Assembly (NCBI GenBank): GCA_029948255.1
Contig: JALIZF010001751.1
Location: 621,643-685,642, forward strand
DNA from: Telmatactis stephensoni
Taxonomy: Eukaryota > Cnidaria > Anthozoa > Actiniaria > Isophelliidae
Direction of reading: 5' to 3'
DNA length: 64,000 bases
Below the pieces are notes generated by a model. The model saw only the letters and a list, made by a program, of their open reading frames with translations. It did no database searches and was not told where the DNA came from. Position 1 is the first letter of the stretch, and every line of letters begins with the position of its first letter. A program made the position numbers and the translations under genes. Shown in pieces: positions 33,476-46,000 of this stretch.

Positions 33476-35416
33476 CTATGACGAAACAGGCGTTCCAAAC
33501 AAAAGCGGAAAAGATGAAAAATATAGACACTGATAAACTAATCATCCTACTGCAAATGTCGTCAAAGTTGCAACGGCTGTGTTTTTGAATCTGACTAGAA
33601 CAATTGTAATTCTAAAAGCCTTATTATAACAACAGATAACAATAGTTGTGGATAAACAATAATAACTTTAAGCAGTAAAAGTTTGTTTTGTAGTATAAAA
33701 AGTCAACATTCGCTAAACGTTCCTTGAAGATTGATTTTGTGTTTTGTAGGCCGACTGTCAGCAAACGAGATACATTCGCACAGTCTGCTAATAAGCACAC
33801 GAATCAAATCGAAGTGCATTAGCTTGACCTTTCCTAGAGGCATTACATTTTAGTTTTTCGTTTTTGGATACTTTGAAGAAGATTTAGGTAACGATAAGAG
33901 CTTACGTCTCATATTTCCAAAACTTGACTGATTCAATTTTATGTCCCTTACTGAAAATGATCATTACATTCTGAATCGATTAAAACTCTGGAAATTACAC
34001 AAACGAAACTAAGTAAAAAAATTAAAAAATTAAAAAGGAATTCGTCGTTTTTTTAATGTATCTCCTTGATCAATGTGGGTAACAGAACCGGAATTTGAGT
34101 GGCTTCATGGGTAAACAAAAATTAACCAACATATTTTGATAAAGATTACTTCAGGAACCTACAACAGGATCACGGCTGCAAGATGAATACCTGCAGAAAC
34201 GTTTTTCTGCTCGCTGGGTACAAGATGACAAGTTTGAGAGTTATCTCAGCCCAAACATTTAAAGAAAAGCTAAGTTCCGTCAGTGGATGTCACCCAGTGC
34301 TATGATTTAGCATCATTACCACGTTGCATTGAACTACGTTAAATTTAGTTCAAAATTAAGCATCTAATGCAATGTATATACGTAAGGTACTGATAACGAC
34401 TATATTCGCTGATCTCAAACAATGACACACTCACCTGTATTATACCATATTTTTCCTCATGTTAAGAGTCTCTAAATAGCCAGTGAATCAATACCAGCCC
34501 TTATCAGGGAAGACCGGCAGGGCGCTGAGGGTCAAATGAGTGCATGAGCTGGAAACGTATTAGGTATTCAGGTTATTAACTATTACACTTATTCACGGCA
34601 CGGAGGAACATTGAAGAAATGAATGAAAACATTGTATGGATGTGATGTATCTGTACCTCAAGAACGTAGGCATGCCATTATTCCCGCCAAATACATATCC
34701 TTATGTAAAATAGATTGTCTTGAACCTACAAATCAATTTTTTACAAATCAGTAAGGCAATAGGCAGACTATGTATTTTTTCAGCTTTGCCGCTTACCTTT
34801 AGCTGACGTTCAAACAGGACTGGAATATTTGAAGGTACCAACAACAACATCGCCTTCGTTCTCAGGACCGATGCTCACCAAAGAACTGATATACATGCTG
34901 ACCACGTGTGTTAGCACTGTACGACAGACATGACAAGCTATGGTCTGATTTGTCGAAAAAATGATGAGTTGACAGATGGATTACTATTTCCCTCAAAATG
35001 CCCGAGAAATTTACACAGGCTTCCCGGTCTTTGGTCATATGACTAGTTATGTGGGTTTCCTGTTGTTTTGCCAAGAAACCAACAGTTACGTTGTTAGCCA
35101 GAGACCTGGCAGTGATTCCCAGGGACATAGCGAATTTATTTAACAGCCAGGAAATCAAAATTTTGTCTTAATATACCAGCCAGGCACAGTTATTCCGAAA
35201 TACGAGCCAGAGGTCAATATATGCATTTTTGTTTCCCAGCCAGCAACAAAAGTTATGTGGAGCGGATATTTTGTGGAGCGGTTCGGTTGGGTACTCTTGT
35301 TTTCTTGCTTAATGATGCAAGCCAAGCGGCTTTAGAAGCTGAATTCAGGCCACAATCTACAGGAAGAGCATTGTAAACTTACTGTTCGTTTTGGAGTGGT
35401 GGATAAAGGAATTAGG

Positions 35417-35971
35417 ATTGATATTTATTAGGAAAATTTTGTGCGACTAACTTTAGTGGGGGATTTGATTTTGTAAAGCATTTATGAAAATTTTTTTAAT
35501 TGATATTTATTAGGAAAATTTTGTGCGACTAACTTTAGTGGCGGATTTGATTTTGTAAAGCATTTATGAAAATTTTTTTAATTGATATTTATTAGGAAAA
35601 TTTTGTGCGACTAACTTTAGTGGCGGATTTGATTTTGTAAAGCATTTATGAAAATTTTTTTAATTGATATTTATTAGGAAAATTTTGTGCGACTAACTTT
35701 AGTGGCGGATTTGATTTTGTAAAGCATTCAAGAAAATTTTTATTTATTGATATTTATTAGGAAAATTTTGTGCGACTAACTTTAGTGGCGGATTTGATTT
35801 TGTAAAGCATTTAAGAAAATTTTATTTATTGATATTTATTAGGAAACTTTTGTGCGACTAACTTTAATGGCGGATTAGATTTTGTAAAGCATATAGGGAA
35901 ATTTTGTTGTTTGTTTTGTTTTAGGAAAATTTTGTGCGTCTAACTTTAGTGGCGGATTTGATTTTGTAAAA
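35417..35971. repeat. 82-bp minisatellite, about 7 copies
   Basis: TTGATATTTATTAGGAAAAT and GTGCGACTAACTTTAGTGGC recur every 82 bp (one interval is 83). The left copies are nearly identical and the last two or three are more diverged. Confidence 0.92.
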
Positions 35972-36125
35972 GAATACAAACATGTATAGTCGCTTAAAAT
36001 TTTCGAAAATATAGACAAAGATTATGTCATAATATGAATGTATCAAATGACCGACAAGAGAGCCTTCGGTCTCCTAGAACAGCACCAGAGTGACAGTTAC
36101 CTTGACAACTATTGTCTTCCTTTCC

Positions 36126-36128
<3 letters not shown>

Positions 36129-36212
<84 letters not shown>
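36129..36212. repeat. (CT)n microsatellite
   Basis: About 84 bp of uninterrupted CT/TC dinucleotide, followed by a T/C-rich tract to about 36300. The serine/leucine ORFs across it are artefacts. Confidence 0.97.
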
Positions 36213-36218
<6 letters not shown>

Positions 36219-36330
36219 CTTGCTTTCTCTTTCTCACAAACACCCTCTTCAGTTTTTCTTTCTTTTTTCTTTCTTTTCTCTCTCTAATTTTTTCTTCCCT
36301 TTTGTGTGATTGGGCTCATATATATATATA

Positions 36331-36580
36331 TAGTCAATTGAAGAAACCGAAATGAGACCGAAATGGTGCTTGGGATGTCAATAATAATATTTTGATTTAT
36401 TCATTTACGCTTTGCCTTCGATCCAAAATGCCAAAGGCGTGTTCAGGACCTGGGTTGGCGGACCGTTTGGTTTCGATTTTTTATTGGTTGCAGCCTAAAT
36501 GAATAAATCCCATGCACCATTTCGGTCTCAGCTTCTATGTTCTATGTTTTTAGACCCGATAACGTTTCTTCAATTGACTA
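36331..36580. mobile_element. MITE with TAGTCAATTGAAGAAAC ends
   Basis: 250 bp with perfect 17-bp inverted ends (TAGTCAATTGAAGAAAC) and a second inner pair, GAGACCGAAATGGTGC / GCACCATTTCGGTCTC. It sits in TA-rich sequence between the CT repeat and the CAND1 upstream region. Confidence 0.88.
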
Positions 36581-36589
36581 TAATTATAT

Positions 36590-37027
36590 GTAAGCAATAT
36601 AAAACGCGCGCGCATGTCTCTGTACTCCGAATATAAACACGATGGAAGATGTACAGAGCAAGAGAAAAGCTAGCTTAGGTTTCCTGTGGAATTCTAATTA
36701 AAAAAATGTAGCTTGGTATTTCGTCTCGACTTTTAGAAACTCGTCGAGATCTTTTTTTAAGTGGTTTTGAACTCAACAGCGTAGAACAGTATAAAGTCTG
36801 GCGTTGATGAATAGTAAGCCAAATTGGGTTTCCTGTAGGAATATGAATTGTCGCTACCCTAGTCCTCAAGAAATGAAAGTCAGCGGTATCGTTCTAGACA
36901 TGCGCTGTGTTGTAGGTTTTTACACGCTCGTCCATATTTTTGTGGAGGAGAAAGAAAATCCTCAAATTTCGACCTCAAACCTTGCCTTTTATTTGTTATT
37001 TCACTGTAGAAATCACAGGAAGGCAAG
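36590..37027 (+). promoter_or_regulatory. Putative CAND1 promoter and 5' UTR
   Basis: The 440 bp before the CAND1 start codon. ATATAAAACGCGCGCGC at about 36598-36614 looks like a TATA-like element followed by GC alternation. A pyrimidine-rich tract ending TTTCACTGTAG at about 37010 could be the acceptor of a 5' UTR intron, leaving 17 nt before the ATG. Both are inferences. Confidence 0.35.
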
Positions 37028-40000
37028 ATGACTACTTCACCGTACCATATCGCTTCTCTCTTGGATAAGGTAATGGATATTTGATAATGATAAGATGGGT
37101 CGACGTTCGTCGAGCTGTTGTAGGAGTGGATTTGCACGAGTTGAAATCTGTCAAGTGAGAAGTGTTCGTGAAATAAACTTTTCACTTTTTCTGAGGATTT
37201 TGGACGTATATGAACTAGTTTTAAACTTTTGGTCTAAATCGTCATGAGAATTAAATTTGCAGATTTTATATTGGCAGATAATTTCTTGGTTGCAGAGCAG
37301 CACAAATTAAACAACTTACGGTGATTTTGGTGGCTCTCTGGCAGTATTTGAATCCGAATAACTATAAATTAAAAAAAATTAAATTGCTGTTTAATCTCGA
37401 GTTAAAATGTATTTATTATTATTATTATTGTTGTTATTTTATAAAATAACTTTTATATAACGCGCATTCTGATTGGCTGAAAACCCGTGTCTGATGAGAG
37501 TATCAAACATGCTCACGTCAATTTGTTTGTTTGTTTGTTTTTGCCAGTGTTTTCTTTTTCTTATTTTCGTCTATTTGCGTGTTAGTTATTTTATAATTTA
37601 AGAAATAAAAAACGATTTACCGTGTCCTTGCCTATGGCTCATGCTTCCTCTATGCTCTCTCGTGTTCTCCTAACATCACACGTGTTTGATCAGGCTTTAT
37701 ATAATAATTGGCATATTACGCGCGCTCTGATTGGTCGAACAACCATGTGTGATTAGAGTACACACACATAGATGGCGTCATCGAATCTTACGCGCGCTCT
37801 GATTGGTTGGAATGTTTCGATAAATATTATATAAAACAGATAGATTCCATTTTTCCATGCGTCTGTACTCTAATCGATGCACAGAAGACGTCAAAATGTG
37901 GTGAGAACAACAGTCATGCCACTCGACTTCGTCTCGTGGCGTACTTTTTTGTTCTCACCACATTTTGACGTCATCTGTGCATCGATTAGAGTATAGACGC
38001 ACGGAAAAATGGAATCTATTTGTTAAATCAAACATGGGAAACTGTTTTTTATTCCTTAAATTATACATGTAGAGTTCATAATTATATGAGTGCAGTAACT
38101 TAATTTGTTCTTTTGTCTGCAAAGTTTTGAAGTTTTTAATGCATAATTTTATGTAAATTCAAATGATTGTGTTGTTGGCCCTTTCTTTTTCACTGTGTTT
38201 GCTACACTATACCAGGGGTTTGATTAATATGTTACTAAATAAAGTTGGAGGTATATTTGGAGGTATATCTTTTGGTGCTTGTCCACTCACTACCTCTACA
38301 TTTTTCAATTTTTCATACGTTGCTCAACTCACATAACAATGTAAGAGCCGTTTTGTACAGATTTCCTGCTTATTATAGGGAAAAAAATGTTTTCCTAGCT
38401 CAGATCAGGCAAATAGGTGAGAGTGCTAGTGGGGTGAGAGCACATGTCCATTACCTCTGTGATCCTGAGTTCCTAGCATGTGACTTGAAATGCATGGTTG
38501 GTTGGTTCTCTCTCTTGCTCTAAGGTTTTCTCCGAGTCTTCTGGTATTCTTCCTTCAGCAAAAATGAATTAGACAGTGAGCTGAGAGTTTTATGTGTCTA
38601 TAGAAATGTAGTGGCAGTGTGTGTGTGGGAGTATACATGTAATGGAGTGATTGGAAACTGGCTGTGTAGCTAAGAACTGTAAACAAAACATTTTTTAATG
38701 TGTTAATTGTTTTATACTTATCAAAATACCTCAATTAATCAGACTGATTGATTAGAACTGTGAATGCTATCTTTGAGCTAGTATATTCAGTTCTTGACCA
38801 AACAGAGCTTGAGTGATTTAGTGAATAATGATTATAGTAACAATAGTTTTTGCTTGCAGATGACATCTAGTGATAAAGACTTCAGGTTCATGGCTACCAA
38901 TGACTTGATGGTTGAATTACAGAAAGACTCCATTAAACTGGATGATGACAGTGAAAGAAAGGTATTACATACCACTTATTAGATGTTTTCTTGTGTATTA
39001 CGGGCTGAAAGGTATTTAACTCAGGGTTATTGTCTCTTGCTGTGTATATATTTATTACCATTTTAAAAAACTCATTAATAATTCATAAGACAAACACAAT
39101 GAAAATTGTCACAGACTGTGATTAGTGTCTTTATATCTGATAAAGATTTGGCCTAATTTACGTACATCAACTTTAACCTCGATTTTCTCCAAGATAAATG
39201 AAGATATTTTTGATTTTCTTTTAGAGAACAACTCTAATATGTGTTTGAGTTTTTTAAGACGTATAAAGAACTCGAGATTGTGTTTTATCAGTATAAACAT
39301 ATCCAATAAAACACTCTCTCTCGTTCTTTATAAAGCCCTTGGACAATTGTTTCACTTATGATATTTAAAGCATGGGGTATGCACATGAGCTCATGCAACT
39401 ACATGAAGATAAAATTGTCTTTCTTACACTTAAATATAATAATTATGTATAGTATAAAGAACGAGAGAGAGTGTTTTATCGGATATAAAGATCCGAGCCG
39501 TAGGCGAGGATCTTTATACCGATAAAACACGATCTCGAGTTCTTTATACGGCTTAAAAAACTCCAACACATACATGTATTAGAGTTGTTCTCTAAAAGAA
39601 AATCAAAAATATCTTTATTTATCTTAGAGAAAATCAAGGTTAAAGTTGATGTAAATTAGGCCGAATCTTTATCAGATATAAAGACACTCGTCACGGTGGC
39701 GATTTTCATTGTGTTTGCCTTATGAATTATTAATGAGTTTTTTAATATTGTATTCAATATAAATGTGGATCGAATTGACCTGCCATATGGATCAAATTGA
39801 CCGATGTGGATTGAATTGACCTGGATCGAAATGACTTTGGATAGAAATGACTGGTTACCCCTTAATTATTGTTTCCAATAAGAATGAATGAATAACTTTA
39901 TTTCAACATGATAAGAATATTCAGCATATCTGGTGGGGTCATGCATTTGATTACAAATAAAAATGATGATAAAATATTAAGATATTATTAAAATATTAAA

Positions 40001-43000
40001 ATATATGTACAATTCTCGAAATCTATATTTATAAATGTGTTTCTCCACATCAATTTATGACATTCAAGTATCTAGTACAAACACTATAAAAGTGTGCAAT
40101 ACTTCACTATTTGCACTATTTAACTAGTACTAAATAGCACTGATTAAACAATAGAAAACAAAAGAATTTACATAATTTAGCACTATTTAGTACTATTTAT
40201 GTTGCACACTTTTAGTGTTTGTAGAGTAATCGCACTTAACCCCTGAAAAAGTACAAAATCTAAGTAGTACTAAAAGTAAAAAATCCTTTGTTTTCCATTG
40301 TTTACTAGGGCTACCTTGAATTATTTAGCTAGTACAATTTCACGGATTAAGTGCAATCACCCTACTCTAATATAAATTAAATTAATTTTTAATAATATCC
40401 ATGGATAATTATTTATAATTATTAATAATAATTATTGATATTTACAATATTATATACATGTTCACCATGTATATCAATTCTATTTGCTTTAACTCATGAA
40501 TGAAGGTAGTGCAGATGCTTCTGAAACTATTGGAGGACAAAAATGGTGAAGTCCAAAATCTTGCAGTTAAATGGTATGTTTGAAACAATAGTAAATATCA
40601 GTATAATACAATAAATTTAAGCATAACCCGTACCATGTATGTAAACATAGTAAATATCTGGTATCTGTTTTTACATCCTAGCCTTGGTCCTTTAGTTGGT
40701 AAAGTCAAAGAGTACCATGTAGAAACAATAGTAGACACGTTATGTTCTAATATGCTATCTGAGCATGAACAACTAAGAGATATTTCTAGTATTGGTCTCA
40801 AGACAGTCATTGGTGAACTCCCACCTGCGTCAAGCTCTTTAGCAGCCAATATATGCCGTAGGATTACTGGAAGGCTTACCAATGCTATATCTAAAAGTAC
40901 TGATGTGTCTGTCCAGCTAGAAGCTCTTGATATTCTTGGCGACCTTCTGAGTAGATTTGGAGGGTTGTTGGTATCGTACCATCCATCTATCCAAGCTTCA
41001 TTGCTACCACAGCTTAAAAGTCCTAGGCTGGCAGTCAGAAAGAGAGTTATTATTGCTTTAGGTAAATATAACTTTAATCATAAGATTTTGAAGGTGAAAG
41101 TGCCTTGCTCTTCCTTCCTTCCTTCCTTCCTCCCTTCCTCCCTCCCTCCCTCCCTCCCTCCCTCCCTCCCTCTCTTTCTCTGTCTCTGTCTGTCTGTCTG
41201 TCTCTCCCTCTCTTTCTCTTTCTTTCTTTCTTCTTTCCGAAAAACTACAAGTGCATGTGCTCCATCCTAACCTGTTGTTAAAATAATATTATCATTTCAG
41301 GACACCTTGTGTTGAGTTCTAACAGCAACTTATTTATGGAACTCATGGATCACCTTTTGACAGAATTGCAACTGAACACATCACACTCTACTACCAGAAC
41401 ATTTATCCAGTGTATTGGTGCTATCTGGTGAGTAACTAGTGTGCTGCCCAGCTGTCCTTAGGGTGTTGCATAGACTAGTAAATACTTGACTACATGCATA
41501 CATAACCTTTACTAATGTGTTAAGTTGTTCTAGTGCCTACATTGTAAATGGCACTAATTGGCACTAAAACTGATCATGCAATTGCATGAATACTATTTCT
41601 CTTTCAATTGAGTCAATCAAGGATTTTTATGCAAAAAGTCAACTCTATCAATCAACATTGCTGGCTCCTTTTACAGACTCGTTCAACTCGAGATTCTGGC
41701 TGAAAAATTTGCTGGGTGCAATTTGCTAGGCACAATTTGCCAGTCGCCTTTTGCTAGATGCCATTATGCAGAAAATTTAGAATGAGAGCAATGGAAAACC
41801 GGCCAAAAACAGGATGCCGGGCATACCAGCTTGAAAGGTAGCCATGCCTTTGCATTGAAGCGAGACAAATTATAAGTTTGTAAATGATGAATAACTTCTT
41901 TTAACACCTAGGACAATAATTATTAAATACACAGGTCTCTATCATTGTTAGCCTGCATAGCTGGCGGTTTAGGGGGGAGGGGGGAAAAGAAAGGAAAAGG
42001 GAGAGGAGAAACCGCCTGCCCGAAGACTAGTGTTTTTCAGATCCGCCCCCTTCTTATAACACCTCATACAAGGTGACCCTCGGTCACCTTCTACGCTTTA
42101 TTTATAGAACTTGAGGACGATTTTTCTTTAAAAACTTTATCATCCTGTTGTAAAATCAAACACTTATCCGGCAAAGAAATGTTTATGTTATCAATTTGAG
42201 CTTCGGTGATGAATTAAGTACTAAAAGTCTTGAATCAAATTTCATTTCATTAACGGATTGTAAAGTTGGAATTTGATCTCTGCTATCTGATTCCATCAAG
42301 GAAATCCATTGAAAAAATGGCAAATAAACATCACAGCCTATGTAAAAGACAGCAAGGGAAAGTTACAGTGTTCATAATCTTTGCATTTTGATGAGGAAGA
42401 TGCGATTTCTCTAGTATTTATAGCACTTTTCCTCATGGCTGGCATTTGTTGCTGTCTTCTTGCTGTCAACATGTAGTCCGTTAATCAGATAAATCAACTT
42501 TTGACCAATCAGAATCAGATAAATCAATTTTCGACCAATCAGAATACTCTGTCCTCCAGCTGCCAGGAACATCTCAAAAACACATAGTCTTCGGGCAGGC
42601 GGTTTCTCTTCTCCTCCTCCCCTCCCCTCCCCTCCCCTCCCCCTCTCCCCAATCCCCTTTTAAAAACCACCAGCTACGCAGGCTATATCATTGTAAGCTC
42701 AGCATTTGTCTCGCTTCGATGCAAAGGCATGGCTATCTTTCAAGATGGTGCAGGGGACTGTGAAGGGGACTATTAAAAATCTAGCACCACAACCTACATG
42801 CATTCTATTTAATTAAAACTAAAACATGAGGTGAGGTAGATGGCAAAATTTGAGATCTGTTGTTGTCATTCAAAATGGTTGGACTCTGCCATGTTTGAGC
42901 TCTCATAGCACTGAAACTACACCAAAGCACCTTGACCCCTAATCTTCTTTATTGTCTTGATTTTCTCAACTCAAAAAACAATAACAATGACAACGACAAC

Positions 43001-46000
43001 AACCTATATAGTTATCACACTCAAAGAAGCAAACACATTAATTTTAACCTATATACAAATTTAAGAAAACTTTGATAAAATCTTGCATGCCCATTACCTC
43101 AACTAAGAAATATTAATTGACAATAATTAACTGTTGTGATATACTTTTTGTAGTCGTCAAGCTGGTCATAAAGTTGGTGAACACTTGGAGAGAATTATTC
43201 CATTTATTGTAGAGTTTTCACAAGTACCTGATGATGATGAACTCAGAGAGTATTGCATTCAGGTACATATTAACAGCTACGTTGTAATCATTATAACCAA
43301 TTATTGGACCATACATGTATTAGTTGCTTAGAATAGTCATGAATCATTTACTATTAAACTTGAGGCTGACAGTACAAATGGACATACCATACTCTCTCCA
43401 TCAATGCATTATTTTAAGGGTATTTAGTAAAGGCTAGTTTGGGACCCTTGCTACTGTGCATCTCCCATGCACACTGGAGCATGTGCACTTTTATTAATTA
43501 AAGAACATTTGTTTGTCCAGTGGAAGTTGGGCAGTAGCAAGTCAGCAATTATTGAAAAGAGGAGAAATTCTACTTTCAGTGAAGAAAATAACATTTTGTT
43601 GACCAGATTCTGTAAATCTTCTTATCAAGCAATGTTGTACACTGTGAAGTAGGAGCAAAAGCTCAAGCTATAAAATTTAGTGGATGTTATCTGTCAAAAA
43701 AGCCAACAAGAACAATCAAATGCTAAAATGGCTGATTTTTGGTATTCGTTTTCGAAGGATTATATCCTTTATTGATAACATATTATGTGACCACAGAAGT
43801 TCAAACGTACAAAAGGCATTTTTTGCTAACTTCAATCAAAAACTGATTATGTAATTGACGGCAGTGAAAAATGCCTTTGGCACGTTAGTATTTATACAGG
43901 GCATCTGATAGGATGAGGAAAAAAATTGAAAAATATGCGGAAATGTCAGTGCATATTATACAAAAAAATCACCAAATTATAAGGCCTTGATAATTGTAGC
44001 ATGTTACTGTTGTTAATTTGTACAGAAGCACCCTCGGGAACCCAGGAGTATTATTCTGTCCCTCATTTCTCACCCCCAGAAAAATTACCCCTGGGTACGA
44101 TGTCTGTTAGAGCTAATTGTTCCGGAAGTTGAGATTCAAAATGATGGCTTTCAAAGAATCCAACCAATTTGATTGGTCAATCGGCTGGGGTCGACCAATC
44201 AGAAAAGAGACAAATTTTAACTTCCGGAACAAGTTCTGACAGACATCGTGCTCAGGGATCATTTTTCTGGTAGCGAGAAATGAGCGACAGAATAATACTC
44301 CTGGGTTCCCAAAGATGGTGCAGAAAATGATAACCTGAAAGCTAAGACATTAAAGTTACTTTTCTAGTGAATCTGAGTCAAACTAAAGGTTTTTGTGCAA
44401 AGAGACAAGATTCTACAACACAAGCTGGTGGACTAAACTAGTGTCCAGTCCTTTTGTGGGGACGTACAAAGAACGCCTGCTTGCTTTTGGTTCAGAAACA
44501 TGTTGCAAACGAACTTATATTTCTTGGGATTTCTTACAATACTACAATAAACTAAATGCAAATCTTTGGATTTTATCTTAATAATGAAATTAATCTATCA
44601 GATATCGATGCCCTGTTTGTACTTTGGTGATCACATAATTATGAAAGGTGCTGCAAAGTTTTGGGCTGTACTATAAAGAACTGTTACTACTTTGCAAATA
44701 GCATACTGTAACTATTTAATTTTGTACAACTACATTTAATTTTGATTGTCAACATTCTATCACATTCCAGGCATTTGAATCCTTTGTTCATAGATGTCCG
44801 AAAGAAGTAACACTGTTTATCCCAAAAGTAAGTCCAATGTGCTTGAATTGTGACACACTATATATATATCTGTGTATAACAGATTCATCAAGTCAGTGAA
44901 ATTCAGGTACCCTATTGATAGGGGGTTTTATGATTAACATTATACTGTGGTGTTTAGATTATAGAACTGTGTCTAAAGTTCATCTGTTATGATCCAAACT
45001 ACAACTATGGTGATGAGGATGATGAAAACATGGAAACTGACCAAGAAGACGAAGAAGAAGAGTAAGGAAATTTTAACTTTTTTCTCTTGTACTGTATTAA
45101 TTAGCATAATTCTGTCTAAAATGCAAGCAGTGTTGAAATTTTGTAAATCTAGCACGACAATGTAAACAGTTAGTGATGGACAGCATGACTGGCTGTCCAA
45201 GTCCATTCTGGTAGACTGTCTGCCTGCCTTGCTGTTTGATTACTTTATTATTTTATGTGCATGTACCAACCTGTTTGACTGACTTACCAATTGACTAACA
45301 AATTGACAGTGACAGACAGACAGTTTTCTTCTGTCTATAATGTTTGACTGACCAATAAATTGGCTGGCAGACTGGCTGGCAGACTGACTGACCAACTGAC
45401 TGACCAACTGGACAACTAGACAACTAGAAATTGAAAAGTGACAGTTGCCTTGTGATGTTGGTGATGTTTGACCTCAACTGACTGACTCGCTGACTACCAA
45501 TTATTACCAACTGGAGAACTGACAGACTAACAGATAAACAGAGTGACAGACAGACATCTCCCTGCAGCCACCACCATGCCCTGTGAGGGTTAATTGTTTT
45601 TCACTATTTTCAGGGATGATGATGATGAATATAGCGATGATGATGATATGAGCTGGAAGGTTGGTACTTTGTGCATTACTTTATACTGGACATTTATAAT
45701 TATTAATAAATATTTAAGGATGCAAAGAGCTTGTGGGCAATAGACCTCCTTCGCTTGCCTCAATGTTTTCCCAATACAAATTCCTCTTGGTTAATAAGAT
45801 TCTTTGTTCAAGGTGGACATTCTTTCTTGTCTACCTAATTAAAGGATTTCAAACAAAGAAATACAGTTCCCAAGAGGACTGTATTGGGAAAACATTAAGG
45901 TAATCAAAGGTGGTCTACTGAGTTATCTAAATTCTACTTCTAAATTGCTGGTGGCATATAAGGTCAAGATATTGCAAATATAATACTAGACATTCTTTGT

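Larger units (their letters stand above)
15897..36589. other. Intergenic region between TTC38 and CAND1
   Basis: About 20.7 kb without a recognisable host gene on either strand. It consists largely of short TIR or fold-back elements, tandem repeats and AT-rich unique DNA. Elements that could be delimited are listed separately. Nothing beyond unique AT-rich sequence was recognised in 26540-27560, 30652-31418 and 33480-35400. Confidence 0.7.

Noticed and set aside
33306..33533. 75-codon ORF (starting MKVTTPQTQLQ)
   Set aside because: It lies over a dispersed repeat also present at 32313-32400, where the frame is not conserved.
36038..36355. Serine/leucine-rich ORFs of 65-105 codons
   Set aside because: Produced entirely by the CT microsatellite.
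36690..37185. Minus-strand ORFs opposite the CAND1 start
   Set aside because: Shadows over the CAND1 5' region and intron 1; no homology recognised.
40635..41270. A separate 211-codon gene
   Set aside because: It is CAND1 exon 4 read into intron on both sides; the homologous part ends at the GT donor at 41062.
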